A stretch of 64,000 nt of DNA from Sphingobacterium thalpophilum (GCF_038396785.1 NZ_CP151087.1:186001-250000), one strand, 5' to 3'. Positions 32,020 through 40,676 are shown, numbered from the stretch's first letter. A program made the numbers and translations. The notes: generated by a model not told the origin, from the sequence alone.

Positions 32020-32468
32020 ATCCCTACGCTATTCGTACCTGCTTCGTATTGTCTTCGGGGCTGCATGTAACAGCCGCTGTTAATCCGTTGCTGAACAGTA
32101 ATTCCCTGTTCGGAGACTGGTGAAGGTCTGGTCAGTATCTGTACAAGATCTATTGCTGATCCGAAGCAGGTACGGAGAAGGTCCGAAGCAAAGGCCCGAG
32201 ACTGCTGCTCAAACCCGTAGTTTTTGAAGTGCCAGACGGCGGTGTACCTGGAATATGCCCGATTGCAGGGGCTTGTTTTATAGCGGCTATCGTATAGTCT
32301 CCGACAGGTCTCCGACAAAAGACGGGCTGCCGCCGACGAGTCTCCGCCAACCTGTTTTATGCTATTGACAAGGGGCTATGTGATGTGGTATGTTTGTCGA
32401 AGTAAAGCAATACATACCGGTATAAATGAAAGCTTTATGGGGTTTAACTTTTTAAAAAAAATAACAAC
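32020..32468. other. 449-bp non-coding, GC-richer leader with large inverted repeat
   Basis: No gene is seen. CGTACCTGCTTCG (32034-32046) and its perfect complement CGAAGCAGGTACG (32162-32174) enclose hairpins GGCTG/CAGCC and GAACAG/CTGTTC. Further on are short repeats of TCTCCGAC around 32297-32345 that are complementary to TCGGAGA at about 32112. A long structured leader of the DUF6266 cassette is the simplest reading. Confidence 0.5.
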
Positions 32469-33113
32469 ATGGCAACAATCAACAATGGTGTAATCGGAAG
32501 AGCAAGTGGTAAAGTGGGCGCGGTGATAGCTTCGTCCTGGAAATCCATCAACTACCTCAAAGGCCTGCCCAAAAAGCGGACGAAAGGGATGTCCGAAGAA
32601 CAGCTGATCCAACAGGACCGTTTTCTGAAAATCTCCAAATTTCTGATGCCGATCACGCCGATCCTGCAGGTGGGGTTTGGGCTCTCCAAAACCGAAAAGA
32701 TGACGCCCACAAACGTGGCACTGCAGCTCAATATCGCACAGGCGGTAAGCGGTACTTATCCAAACTTTAGCTTGGATTACAGCAAGATCGAAATCAGTAC
32801 GGGCTCTTACCTCAACGGCGGCGGCATGGAGGCTGCTGTGGATAATGGAATTCTTTCTATCTACTGGGATACCATCCTCAACAGCCTGTACAAGACCAAG
32901 GCCGATGATCAGGTCATTATCTTGGTCTATTCACCCGAAAAGGATGAATTTATGACAGCACCTACACCGCCTACCCGTGCTGCCGGTACGATAGACATCC
33001 AGATCCCGGCCCACCTGCTCGGTGGCAAGGGGCATGTCTGGATCTTCTTTACCGACCGCAAGGCCGAAAAGGTATCCAAAAGTACGTATTTGGGCGAATT
33101 TGACCTGGCTTAG
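32469..33113 (+). CDS. DUF6266-family protein
   Basis: A 214-residue protein. The N-terminal IGRASGKVGAVIASSWKSIN and YLKGLPKKRTKGMSEEQ are the hallmark start of DUF6266 proteins, which are multi-copy in Sphingobacterium and Pedobacter. The two beta-rich halves end with GKGHVWIFFTDRKAEKVSKS and TYLGEFDLA. Function is unknown. The beta-sandwich-like pattern and neighbours suggest a structural or secreted phage-like role, which is inference. Confidence 0.8.
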   Translation: MATINNGVIGRASGKVGAVIASSWKSINYLKGLPKKRTKGMSEEQLIQQDRFLKISKFLMPITPILQVGFGLSKTEKMTPTNVALQLNIAQAVSGTYPNFSLDYSKIEISTGSYLNGGGMEAAVDNGILSIYWDTILNSLYKTKADDQVIILVYSPEKDEFMTAPTPPTRAAGTIDIQIPAHLLGGKGHVWIFFTDRKAEKVSKSTYLGEFDLA

Positions 33114-33183
33114 CCGCTAAAGGATTAATTGAACGGGAGGAGCATGTGGCTCCTCCTGATTTTTGAACACAAAACGATAAGAT

Positions 33184-33738
33184 ATGCTGGTGATTTCTGA
33201 GTTTAAAAAGCAGGTTACAGATCCGACACGTAGGGAAGCTGCGCAGGAGCGCTTTCGGCTGGCACGCCGATTTTTAAATCCGCTGTACCCGCTCATCCGC
33301 AAAGGTTTTGCCCACAGCAAGTGCACGGTGCAGGCGGCTTTTGGCCGGGCCATGTCACATACGCTGACGAACGTGATACAGGGGGAATATCCGGATTTTA
33401 AGGTGGTGCCCGCCCTAGCAAAAATTAGCAATGGCATGCTGTCTCCGCTCGCAGTGAATACCTGTTTGCGTACGTCCAATACGATTCAGCTGAGCTGGGA
33501 TGTAACCGAATCCAACATCAAAGATTATAACCAATGGGATGACCAGGTCATACTCTGTGCTTATGATATTATTGGCGAGCAGGCTGCGATCAATGAACAA
33601 CAGGTGCTGCGGAAGGATCTCCAGATGACGATCGAGCTACCATCTATCCTGCATGATCGGCCGGTGCACCTGTACCTATTCCTACATGATCGTGATGAAA
33701 ACCTGTATTCCAGAAGTCAATACCTCGGTCTTTTCTAA
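33184..33738 (+). CDS. Second DUF6266-like protein
   Basis: A 184-residue paralogue of the preceding gene that has lost the N-terminal GRASGKVG segment. It retains RREAAQERFRLARRFLNPLY, then NVIQGEYPDFKVVPALAKIS and the ending SRSQYLGLF, parallel to SKSTYLGEF in the first. It follows after 70 bp in the same direction. The tandem pair has diverged strongly, so they are probably not redundant. Confidence 0.7.
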   Translation: MLVISEFKKQVTDPTRREAAQERFRLARRFLNPLYPLIRKGFAHSKCTVQAAFGRAMSHTLTNVIQGEYPDFKVVPALAKISNGMLSPLAVNTCLRTSNTIQLSWDVTESNIKDYNQWDDQVILCAYDIIGEQAAINEQQVLRKDLQMTIELPSILHDRPVHLYLFLHDRDENLYSRSQYLGLF

Positions 33739-33752
33739 TGAATAGCTAGCGT

Positions 33753-34196
33753 ATGAAATCAACGATAAAAGTTCTCCGCACAAAACAGGGCAAGCATAGC
33801 ACGTTGTCCGAGATTTATGTGAACAATCAGTTTGTCTGCTACGGACTGGAGAATATTCCGCGTCCCGTGAAAATAAGGGGCGAAACCGCCATACCAGCAG
33901 GGCATTACCCACTCGGTTTTAACCGCGACGGGGCAATGAATGGCCGTTACTACGACGCTTACCCCAAAATGCACCGCGGTATGCTGGAGATTGGAGCTAT
34001 ACCCAACTTTAGCTATGTCTACTTCCATAAAGGAAATAGCTACAAAGAGACCGCCGGCTGCATTCTGGTAGGCGCGCAATATGTACTGGAGGATGGTGAT
34101 TATCGCCTGTTAGCTTCGGGTGTCGCCTACAAAAAGTTCTATCCGCTGGTGGTCGAACTAATGTTGCAGGGACTGGTCGAAGTACAGGTCGAATGA
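33753..34196 (+). CDS. DUF5675-family protein (phage-associated)
   Basis: A 147-residue protein. GKHSTLSEIYVNNQFVCYGL, then ENIPRPVKIRGETAIPAGHY and FHKGNSYKETAGCILVGAQY are the conserved blocks of DUF5675. That family is found in prophages and tail-like clusters near lysis genes and has a beta fold resembling L,D-transpeptidase/lysin-associated proteins. It has no signal peptide. It starts 14 bp after the second DUF6266 gene, so one operon is likely. Confidence 0.8.
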   Translation: MKSTIKVLRTKQGKHSTLSEIYVNNQFVCYGLENIPRPVKIRGETAIPAGHYPLGFNRDGAMNGRYYDAYPKMHRGMLEIGAIPNFSYVYFHKGNSYKETAGCILVGAQYVLEDGDYRLLASGVAYKKFYPLVVELMLQGLVEVQVE

Positions 34197-34254
34197 GTAG
34201 CGGTTTCTGCTATAAAACTGATCATCCTTAAAAAAGTAAACATGAAACCATCAT

Positions 34255-34288
34255 GATTTATTCAATCATATTGGGGAATGAATAAATC
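34255..34288 (+). promoter_or_regulatory. Stem-loop before the 118-residue gene
   Basis: GATTTATTCA and TGAATAAATC form a perfect 10-bp stem with a 14-nt loop. It is AT-rich and has no T-run. A transcript-processing or leader role is possible. Confidence 0.35.
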
Positions 34289-34326
34289 TGATAGCTTCAT
34301 CTCAATTGAAAAACAAATTTATACAG

Positions 34327-34683
34327 ATGAAAAAGATCTTCAATAAAATAGGACAGGTGCTGCAGTTGCTGTTGGCGGCACCTGTTAAGCTGCCGGGTAA
34401 GGTGGGGAATGTAATAAAATACCTGGCTTTGGGGCTTGGTATTGTCGAAACGGTATTGGACGAGGCTAAGTCACATTCCGAGGTAGACGATGGCAAGGAG
34501 CCGCAGGAAGGGAAATACAATCCGGACGATGGCGAAAGGAATCAGTCGGCAATGGATGATACGATGTCGGCAGCTGAATCGCCTACCGATAAGGATGCTT
34601 CGGTGGGCGTCAGGGAGAATAAGTCCGTTAAAAATGGAAGCGAAAATACCGTAGAAAGGAGCGCGATGGATGAAAGTGAATGA
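34327..34683 (+). CDS. Hypothetical 118-residue protein in the DUF6266/DUF5675 cassette
   Basis: Starts at ATG 34327; a TTG at 34306 is less likely. The N-terminal 45 residues form amphipathic to hydrophobic helices (QVLQLLLAAPVKLPGKVGNV, IKYLALGLGIVETVL). The rest is acidic and low-complexity (SEVDDGKEPQEGKYNPDDGE). No family recognised. Its end overlaps the start of a 56-residue holin-like gene by 14 bp, which is phage-like gene packing. Confidence 0.55.
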   Translation: MKKIFNKIGQVLQLLLAAPVKLPGKVGNVIKYLALGLGIVETVLDEAKSHSEVDDGKEPQEGKYNPDDGERNQSAMDDTMSAAESPTDKDASVGVRENKSVKNGSENTVERSAMDESE

Positions 34684-34840
34684 TATCCGCGTCTCGGCCA
34701 TCGGCGGTACCATCTGTTCCATCTGGGCCAGCATCTCGCTGGGGGATGTATTGCAGACTGCCCTCACGGCAGCTTTGGGCACCCTGGTCAGTTTTGCCAC
34801 AAGTAGGTTATTGGCGAAACTGGGTAAACGGAAAAGATGA
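34670..34840 (+). CDS. Holin-like 56-residue membrane protein
   Basis: ATG 34670 opens MKVNDIRVSAIGGTICSIWA then SISLGDVLQTALTAALGTLV and SFATSRLLAKLGKRKR. It has one long or two short membrane segments and a basic C-terminal tail, the layout of small holins. It overlaps the preceding gene and is followed within 8 bp by a strong terminator. Together with the DUF5675 gene this suggests a lysis-type or tail-derived cassette. It could equally be an unrelated small membrane protein. Confidence 0.55.
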   Translation: MKVNDIRVSAIGGTICSIWASISLGDVLQTALTAALGTLVSFATSRLLAKLGKRKR

Positions 34841-34847
34841 GCAGAAC

Positions 34848-34877
34848 AAAAAGGCGCACGGGATTGTGCGCCTTTTT
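34848..34877 (+). terminator. Strong bidirectional terminator
   Basis: AAAAAGGCGCAC and GTGCGCCTTTTT form a perfect 12-bp stem with a 6-nt loop. It serves the rightward cassette and can also stop the leftward pfkB transcript. Confidence 0.9.
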
Positions 34878-34918
34878 GTAAAGCAATATCTTCATTAGTA
34901 AGGCAGAATCCTCAATAT

Positions 34919-35854
34919 TTATCTTTTTTTTATTTCCGAGAACAGCCGATCGACATCTTCCTTAGCGAATAGCCCAGTTCCTTCCGCCATCGTCGTGGCC
35001 GAGCCACAGGCGATTCCCATTTGAAGGACATGCTCCATATCTCCCTGTTGGGCTAAGACAGACACCATTCCGGCAACCATACTGTCACCTGCGCCCACCG
35101 TACTGCGTACCTTGACCAGTGGGGAAGGCAGCTGTATTCGTTCTGTTTTTGAATATAATATAGCGCCTTGAGCACCTAAAGAGACAACGATTAAAGTTGC
35201 TTTACCCTCCGAAATTAGTTGCTGGGCTGCCATATCCAGGTCGGAATGCCCCAATTCCTCTTTTCCCACAAGCGCAGCAAGCTCGCCGGCATTTGGTTTG
35301 ATCAAAAAGACACCTTCCTCCAGTGCAAGGCGAAGTGCATCGCCAGAGGTATCAATGATTATTTTACTGCCCTTCGTTTTGTACGTATTGATCAGCGATC
35401 GTGTAAACTCGGGCGGCATACCAGCGGGCATACTACCGCTGATAACGACAAAATCCGGAACATAGGTGATTTCCTCAATCGAAGTCCTGATCCCCTCCAG
35501 TTCGTTGGACTCAAACTGTTCGCCTGGCAACCCAAATCGATATTGCTGATTCGTTGCGCTGTCAACCACGATAAAGTTTTCGCGGGTCTCGCCGTTCACC
35601 CAAATAGGTTCTATAGCAATATCTTCCAGCTTCAATAAGCTTTCGAGTAAACTGCCTGTCTTTCCCCCGGATGTAAAAAGGGCTGTTGATGCCAAACCAA
35701 GTCTTTTCAATGCCCGAGATACGTTAATTCCCCCACCGCCTGGTTCATATACAGGCGCTTCACATCGTAATTTCTTTTCAGGAACGATATGTTGTACACG
35801 GGTACTCTTGTCTATGGATGGATTCAGGGTAATTGTTAAAATAGATTTTGCCAT
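34919..35854 (-). CDS. PfkB-family sugar kinase (1-phosphofructokinase/phosphofructokinase-2 type)
   Basis: A 311-residue ribokinase-fold kinase. LTITLNPSIDKSTRVQHI, then GGGGINVSRALKRLG near residue 39, IIIDTSGDALRLAL, LIKPNAGELAALVG and the anion-hole STVGAGDSMVAGMV near residue 248 with catalytic Asp are all present. Members phosphorylate fructose-1-phosphate, fructose-6-phosphate or tagatose-6-phosphate. The substrate cannot be fixed from sequence. It follows an unknown gene by 22 bp, likely one transcript. No PTS gene is nearby, which argues for the Pfk-2-like role. Confidence 0.88.
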   Translation of the reverse strand: MAKSILTITLNPSIDKSTRVQHIVPEKKLRCEAPVYEPGGGGINVSRALKRLGLASTALFTSGGKTGSLLESLLKLEDIAIEPIWVNGETRENFIVVDSATNQQYRFGLPGEQFESNELEGIRTSIEEITYVPDFVVISGSMPAGMPPEFTRSLINTYKTKGSKIIIDTSGDALRLALEEGVFLIKPNAGELAALVGKEELGHSDLDMAAQQLISEGKATLIVVSLGAQGAILYSKTERIQLPSPLVKVRSTVGAGDSMVAGMVSVLAQQGDMEHVLQMGIACGSATTMAEGTGLFAKEDVDRLFSEIKKR

Positions 35855-35876
35855 TTGTTTATGTTATAAATTTGAA

Positions 35877-36443
35877 TCATTGCTGTTGGTAGACCAGGTC
35901 TTTGCTCAGGCAGTGTTCTTCCCAGGGTAGTGTTATAAGCCGACTATGGGCATTTTGGGGAATAATACTTTTTGATGTCGGCAGGTAAAAATGGTTTTTA
36001 TTTCCACTGCTCAGGGTATCGCGTAGATCGGGGATTTTTTTGAGGCTGCGCTGCAAGGCCGCAAAAAATGCTTTTGCGGATTTGTCCGCTTGTTTCATGA
36101 TCTGACGCAAGTGGATAATTTCCCTTGTCCGGTCAGTTTCATAGCCCCCGCTTCCTGCAATGGTATATTCGGCTACAGGTGAATCATAGAAGATACCTGA
36201 ATCTAAGATAGTTTCCTGATCTGAAAAAGGATAGGTGGAAAGGAAAAATCCCTGATAATCTACTGAGGAAAAGCTTGCCAAAAACGCCGACGGATTTTCC
36301 TTGCTGTATTTCAGATAACTCCGTTTGCCTGAACGACGGTTTATCTTCTCAATATAGGCGTGCGTCCGATGTTTTTCCATCGTTTCTCCGCAATACTGAA
36401 AAAACAGCTCGGCAGGTATCGCAATCCAAAAGTATTGACCCAT
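35877..36443 (-). CDS. Hypothetical 188-residue protein upstream of pfkB
   Basis: No family recognised. It starts MGQYFWIAIPAELFFQYCGE, then MEKHRTHAYIEKINRRSGKR. Mixed alpha/beta, basic, no signal peptide. The first line resembles an antirestriction- or host-nuclease-inhibitor-like start, but that is only an impression. It lies 22 bp before the PfkB kinase in the same direction. Confidence 0.5.
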   Translation of the reverse strand: MGQYFWIAIPAELFFQYCGETMEKHRTHAYIEKINRRSGKRSYLKYSKENPSAFLASFSSVDYQGFFLSTYPFSDQETILDSGIFYDSPVAEYTIAGSGGYETDRTREIIHLRQIMKQADKSAKAFFAALQRSLKKIPDLRDTLSSGNKNHFYLPTSKSIIPQNAHSRLITLPWEEHCLSKDLVYQQQ

Positions 36444-36457
36444 TTTCTTTTATGTAT

Positions 36458-36571
36458 TTAATTTAACTTCGATGTGTCACCTAACTTTTTGATGTCCCGG
36501 ATATAGGCCGGAAAGTCAGCGCCTGATTTTACGTTGCTATGAGCAGCTTCAATTTGTTCTATTGTAAACAT
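36458..36571 (-). pseudogene. N-terminal remnant of a DUF1398-family gene
   Basis: ATG 36571 opens 37 codons, MFTIEQIEAAHSNVKSGADF then PAYIRDIKKLGDTSKLN, and stops. The first 31 residues match the start of DUF1398 proteins (about 130 residues, once called phage-envelope-like). The rest is missing. The stop is only 15 bp before the next gene's ATG, so a deletion probably fused these sequences. Confidence 0.6.
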
Positions 36572-36703
36572 GTTTTCTTGATTTACACGTGTTAAACCCC
36601 TCTCCAATATCCTCCCATTTAATAGTAAAGTAAATATACTAAAGAATCTCTTTAGCTCCCTTATATTTCAACTCCGATACTGCTGCTGAAATTCATGCTG
36701 TTC

Positions 36704-37666
36704 TCAACCTCGTACTGTATTCAGCAGGTCGTGTGGATACCCGAGGCTAATGGAGCTTAAAGCGTCCAGTTTGGTCAGCTCATCAGCTGTCAAATTAATT
36801 TCAATAGCGCTAATAATTTGCTCAAATTGATTGATATTGCGTGCTCCCAGTAATGGAAATGCCTCTTTCGATAAGTTCCAAGCAAATGCAATCTCACCGG
36901 GTGTTGCTTCATATTTTTTTGCGATTAATACCAGTTCATCAATGATCAGTTTGGTTTTCTCGTCCTCGGAATATTCAGCGCCAGAAGAATAGCTGATTCG
37001 CCCAGCTTCTCCTTTTCTATATTTTGCGGTCAGCAGGCCGCCAGCCATTGGCGAGTACATCATCACACCAAGACCAAATTCCTTTGCCATCGGGATCAGT
37101 TCACGGTCTGCGGTACGCTGTAATAAATTATATTCAATCTGTAAAGCGGTAAGCTTTGTTGCTGATGCAATGGCCGATGCTTTCCATGCGGGGAAATTAG
37201 TGAGTCCCGCATACACTATTTTCCCTTCACTGACCAAATCTTGGAGTCCCAAAGCTATTTCTTCCCATGGAGTTACACCATCATCATAATGCGGCATATA
37301 AATATCGATGTAGTCCGTCTTCAGTCTTTTCAGACTTTGTTCAACAGCCTGTCGCATAGATTTACGGTTATTCCCAAAATTACTGATGGAAGGGTTGGGA
37401 TCGCTGCTTCGGGTATATTTTGAGCAGACAATAAAATTATTTCGCTGCCCCTTTAAATAGTTGCCAACGATTTCTTCTGCCTCTCCAAATTGATAAACAT
37501 CCGATATATCGATAAAATTACCACCCGCATCTGCATAAGCTGTTAAAATCTTTTTTGATTCATCGGGATCGGCTCCGTAGCCTTTTCTTGTACCAAAGTT
37601 GGCCGCTCCTAAAATTATTTCACTGGAATGCAGTCCTGTTTTTGAGCCAAATAACTTGTATTTCAT
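36704..37666 (-). CDS. Aldo/keto reductase
   Basis: A 320-residue TIM-barrel oxidoreductase starting at ATG 37666. Motifs are LGAANFGTRKGYGADPDESK, then GGNFIDISDVYQFGEAEEIV (catalytic Asp and Tyr), IVCSKYTRSSDPNPSISN, LKTDYIDIYMPHYDDG with the active-site His, and NLSKEAFPLLGARNINQFEQ near the NADPH site. Probable NADPH-dependent aldehyde reductase. Divergent from an HxlR regulator. The spacer holds GTAA-N9-TTAC at 37706-37722, a candidate operator. Confidence 0.9.
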   Translation of the reverse strand: MKYKLFGSKTGLHSSEIILGAANFGTRKGYGADPDESKKILTAYADAGGNFIDISDVYQFGEAEEIVGNYLKGQRNNFIVCSKYTRSSDPNPSISNFGNNRKSMRQAVEQSLKRLKTDYIDIYMPHYDDGVTPWEEIALGLQDLVSEGKIVYAGLTNFPAWKASAIASATKLTALQIEYNLLQRTADRELIPMAKEFGLGVMMYSPMAGGLLTAKYRKGEAGRISYSSGAEYSEDEKTKLIIDELVLIAKKYEATPGEIAFAWNLSKEAFPLLGARNINQFEQIISAIEINLTADELTKLDALSSISLGYPHDLLNTVRG

Positions 37667-37771
37667 ATTTTTATATTTACTTTGTTGCAAAGTTAAGGGC
37701 ATCAAGTAACCGTGTCAATTACGGATAAATTTATCTATACCCACTTTGTCCCTAAGTAAATAATATCAGCT

Positions 37772-38131
37772 ATGTACGAAAAAAAGCTTCCGGTTAATTT
37801 AGATTGCGGTTTACATTTGTTTTTGCAGGTCGTTCAGGGCAAATGGAAAATAAACCTGCTCTGGGCCATTCATTCAGGTATCAAGCGTCCGGGTGAGCTG
37901 CAGCGGAAAATCCCCAATGCAACCCGCCGTGTACTTGATGCGCAGCTTGGCCAATTGATTGAACATGGATTAATCAATAAAGTCGTCTTTGATCAGCTTC
38001 CACTGAAAGTAGAATATGAACTGACTGCTCTGGGGGAAAGCCTTATACCAGTCATTGCGGTAACAGCCCAATGGGGTGAGGATCATAGAAATGAACTGGA
38101 AAAGATTTCCACTTTTTATAAACCTGGGTAA
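37772..38131 (+). CDS. HxlR-family winged-helix regulator
   Basis: A 119-residue regulator. LHLFLQVVQGKWKINLLWAI, then RPGELQRKIPNATRRVLDAQ and LGQLIEHGLINKVVFDQLPL, is the HxlR domain. Cys13 in NLDCGLHL is at the position used for sensing in some relatives. It shares a 105-bp promoter region with the aldo/keto reductase, which it probably represses until an electrophile is sensed (inference from family). Confidence 0.88.
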   Translation: MYEKKLPVNLDCGLHLFLQVVQGKWKINLLWAIHSGIKRPGELQRKIPNATRRVLDAQLGQLIEHGLINKVVFDQLPLKVEYELTALGESLIPVIAVTAQWGEDHRNELEKISTFYKPG

Positions 38132-38312
38132 ATAGGATAGCTAAAGCAACGGTTGATCCCCTCAATATATTTGCGTAAGCGCCTCCTAACGATGTATTGT
38201 CAAAATTAAATAAAACCTAGATGTAAGCCCCCAGAAAAATAGGTATTCCAATAATAAAATAAGTAAGTAATAAAATATACCGGTGGTTCTCTTGGAGACT
38301 GGTTCAGTAACC

Positions 38313-38380
38313 TGAGCTTTTTTGCAAAGTATAATTGAGCTTTTTTGCCAAGTTAGGTGAATAGGGTATAGCTAAATTTG
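38313..38380 (+). promoter_or_regulatory. Tandem 18-bp operator repeats and TAnnTTTG promoter of the aldehyde dehydrogenase
   Basis: TGAGCTTTTTTGCAAAGT (38313-38330) and TGAGCTTTTTTGCCAAGT (38336-38353) are 17/18 identical with a 23-bp period. The -7 box TAAATTTG follows at 38373-38380, 20 bp before the ATG. Direct repeats two helical turns apart next to -33 are typical of AraC activators, and the araC-type gene downstream is the natural candidate. Confidence 0.65.
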
Positions 38381-38399
38381 TATTATAAATAGGAACAAA

Positions 38400-39815
38400 A
38401 TGAAAACAGTCAATAAGATTTATAGCAACGGGGAATTTGTAAACCCGCACGGAACGGAAATTTATGAGCTCATCAATCCGTCTACGAATCAAAAAATCGG
38501 TGAAGTCACTTTAGCCGATGTAACCGATACAAGAAATGCCATTACAGCGGCTAAAGCGGCCTTCCGCACATTTTCAAAATCTACCGTTTCGGAACGTATC
38601 GGTTATTTAACAAAATTGAAAACGGCGATTGAGAAGAGAAAGCAGGATTTTATCGATGTGATGATCGAAGAATACGGCGGAACACATCAATTTGTCACGA
38701 TGAGCAATGCGCATACCGGAGTCTGGTTTGACAGTATGATCGAAGTGCTTAAAAGCTTTGAATTTGAACGGACAATTAACGCCGCATCGGTACGATTTCA
38801 GCCTGTGGGTGTTGTGGCGATCATTACCCCCTGGAATGCCAGCAACAGTTCGGTGGCCAGTAAAGTCGCTACCGCAATCGCGGCAGGATGTACCGTAGTC
38901 GTCAAACCCAGTGAAATGAGTGCTTTGCAGACGAATGTGCTGATGGAAGCTTTTCGCGAAGCCGGTTTACCAAAAGGTGTGATCAATGTGGTAACTGGTC
39001 TCGGAAATGTGGTGGGCACGGAACTGACCGAGAATCCCGGAATTGCCAAAATTTCATTTACAGGTTCTACAGCCGTCGGAAAATCCATCGCCAAACAAGC
39101 GGTAGATACCATGAAACGCATTACGCTCGAACTGGGTGGGAAATCGCCCAATATTATACTGGATGATGCAGACCTCGATAAAGCAATTCCGATGGCCGTA
39201 TACGGCGCTTATATGAACAGTGGTCAGGCCTGTATAGCGCCTACAAGACTCCTCGTGCCGCAGCATAAGCTGGATCAGGTAAACGCCTTAGCAAAGGCCA
39301 CTGCGGAAAGTATGGTTGTCGGCCTGCCACAAAATGCCGATACCAACATCGGACCGATGGTGAGCGTGAAGCAGTTTGATCGCGTACAGCAGTATATTAA
39401 AACGGGTATCGAGGAAGGGGCAACCTTGTTGACCGGTGGATTGGGAAAACCTGAAGGTCTGGAAGAGGGTAATTTTGTGAAAGCCACCATTTTTACCGAT
39501 GTCAGTAATGCGATGACCATTGCGCGGGAAGAGATTTTTGGTCCTGTTCTGTGTATTATTCCTTATCAAACTGAAGCCGAAGCCATAGAAATTGCCAATG
39601 ATACGCCTTATGGACTAGCGGCCTACATCTCATCGGCGGATAGCGAAAGGGCAAAACGTGTAGCCGCAGGAATCGATGCCGGACGGATCTGTATCAATGG
39701 TTTCAGTCACGACCCCATGGTTCCGTTTGGGGGATTCAAGCAGTCGGGCATTGGACGGGAATATGGCGTATATGGTTTGCAACCTTACCTTGAAATCAAA
39801 GCCGTACTAAGCTAA
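38400..39815 (+). CDS. NAD(P)-dependent aldehyde dehydrogenase
   Basis: A 471-residue enzyme of the standard ALDH fold: TPWNASNSSVASKVATAIAA (cofactor loop), TLELGGKSPNIILDDAD with catalytic Glu near residue 246, and NSGQACIAPTRLLVP with catalytic Cys near residue 280. EEIFGPVLCIIPYQTEAEAI and PFGGFKQSGIGREYGVYGL follow. It oxidises aldehydes to acids. The substrate is unknown. It is preceded by a promoter with tandem repeats and followed by an AraC regulator, so inducible detoxification or catabolism is likely. Confidence 0.93.
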   Translation: MKTVNKIYSNGEFVNPHGTEIYELINPSTNQKIGEVTLADVTDTRNAITAAKAAFRTFSKSTVSERIGYLTKLKTAIEKRKQDFIDVMIEEYGGTHQFVTMSNAHTGVWFDSMIEVLKSFEFERTINAASVRFQPVGVVAIITPWNASNSSVASKVATAIAAGCTVVVKPSEMSALQTNVLMEAFREAGLPKGVINVVTGLGNVVGTELTENPGIAKISFTGSTAVGKSIAKQAVDTMKRITLELGGKSPNIILDDADLDKAIPMAVYGAYMNSGQACIAPTRLLVPQHKLDQVNALAKATAESMVVGLPQNADTNIGPMVSVKQFDRVQQYIKTGIEEGATLLTGGLGKPEGLEEGNFVKATIFTDVSNAMTIAREEIFGPVLCIIPYQTEAEAIEIANDTPYGLAAYISSADSERAKRVAAGIDAGRICINGFSHDPMVPFGGFKQSGIGREYGVYGLQPYLEIKAVLS

Positions 39816-39877
39816 ATTTTTATACATTTGACAAAGCGTTGTCGTACGCCCGGCGCTTTGTCTTGATCGATCGTCTT

Positions 39878-40672
39878 ATGATAGAAAATTCGGATATTGT
39901 CTATTCCTGTTACCACCAGGTGAGCAGAAAAGGGGAAAATTTTGTGGCTCAGCATACGATTTCTTATCAGCTGTCGGGAAATTTTATGTTGTCTGACAAT
40001 AAAGACAAGCATATTGCGAACCCGGGCGATTTTCATCTCATCCGAAAGAATCAGCTGGCGAAATTTGCAAAAATTCCGCCACCAAACGGCGCCTGTGAAA
40101 GTCTGAATATCTATTTGAGTGACGAAACGCTAAAGAATTTTGCGCATGAGTACCAGCTGAAATCCGAACATTCAACCGTAACGGAAGCGCTGGTTAAAAT
40201 TGATGTCAATGCGGTTCTCGAGAATTTTATTGTGTCGCTGAAGGCCCTTCTCCAAAGCAATTTGAATAATAAATCGCTCACCGATCTCAAAATCAAGGAA
40301 CTTTTGTTGATCCTCTTACAAACGAAACCAGCGCTCAAAAATATCCTGTTTGATTTTTCTGAACCGCATAAAATAGACCTTGAAGCCTTTATGAATCAGA
40401 ACTACAGGTATAACGTCAATTTAGAGCGTTTTGCCCATCTTACAGGTCGGAGCCTGGCCACGTTCAAACGCGATTTTGAAAAAGTGTTTCAAACCTCGTC
40501 GCACCAATGGATGCTGAAAAAAAGACTGGACGAAGCACATTATCTCCTAAAAGAAGAAAAGCGGGCTGCTTCAGACATCTTTGTTGATCTGGGCTTTGAA
40601 GATCTGTCGCATTTTTCTCATGCGTTTAAAAAACAGTTTGGCTACAGCCCCAAAAATCTAACTAAAATTTAA
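39878..40672 (+). CDS. AraC-family regulator of the aldehyde dehydrogenase
   Basis: A 264-residue regulator starting at ATG 39878. A TTG at 39839 is possible. The N-terminal part is a cupin-like sensor (HTISYQLSGNFMLSDNKDKH, then ANPGDFHLIRKNQLAKF). The C-terminal helices NLERFAHLTGRSLATFKRDF and AASDIFVDLGFEDLSHFSHA, FKKQFGYSPKNLTK, form the double HTH. It lies 62 bp after the ALDH stop in the same direction, so it is probably coexpressed and binds the tandem repeats at 38313-38353. Confidence 0.88.
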   Translation: MIENSDIVYSCYHQVSRKGENFVAQHTISYQLSGNFMLSDNKDKHIANPGDFHLIRKNQLAKFAKIPPPNGACESLNIYLSDETLKNFAHEYQLKSEHSTVTEALVKIDVNAVLENFIVSLKALLQSNLNNKSLTDLKIKELLLILLQTKPALKNILFDFSEPHKIDLEAFMNQNYRYNVNLERFAHLTGRSLATFKRDFEKVFQTSSHQWMLKKRLDEAHYLLKEEKRAASDIFVDLGFEDLSHFSHAFKKQFGYSPKNLTKI

Positions 40673-40676
40673 AGGC

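Noticed and set aside
38313..38353. Two 18-bp repeats considered as a CRISPR or attachment site
   Set aside because: Only two copies with a 5-bp gap, placed right at a promoter; operator sites explain them better.
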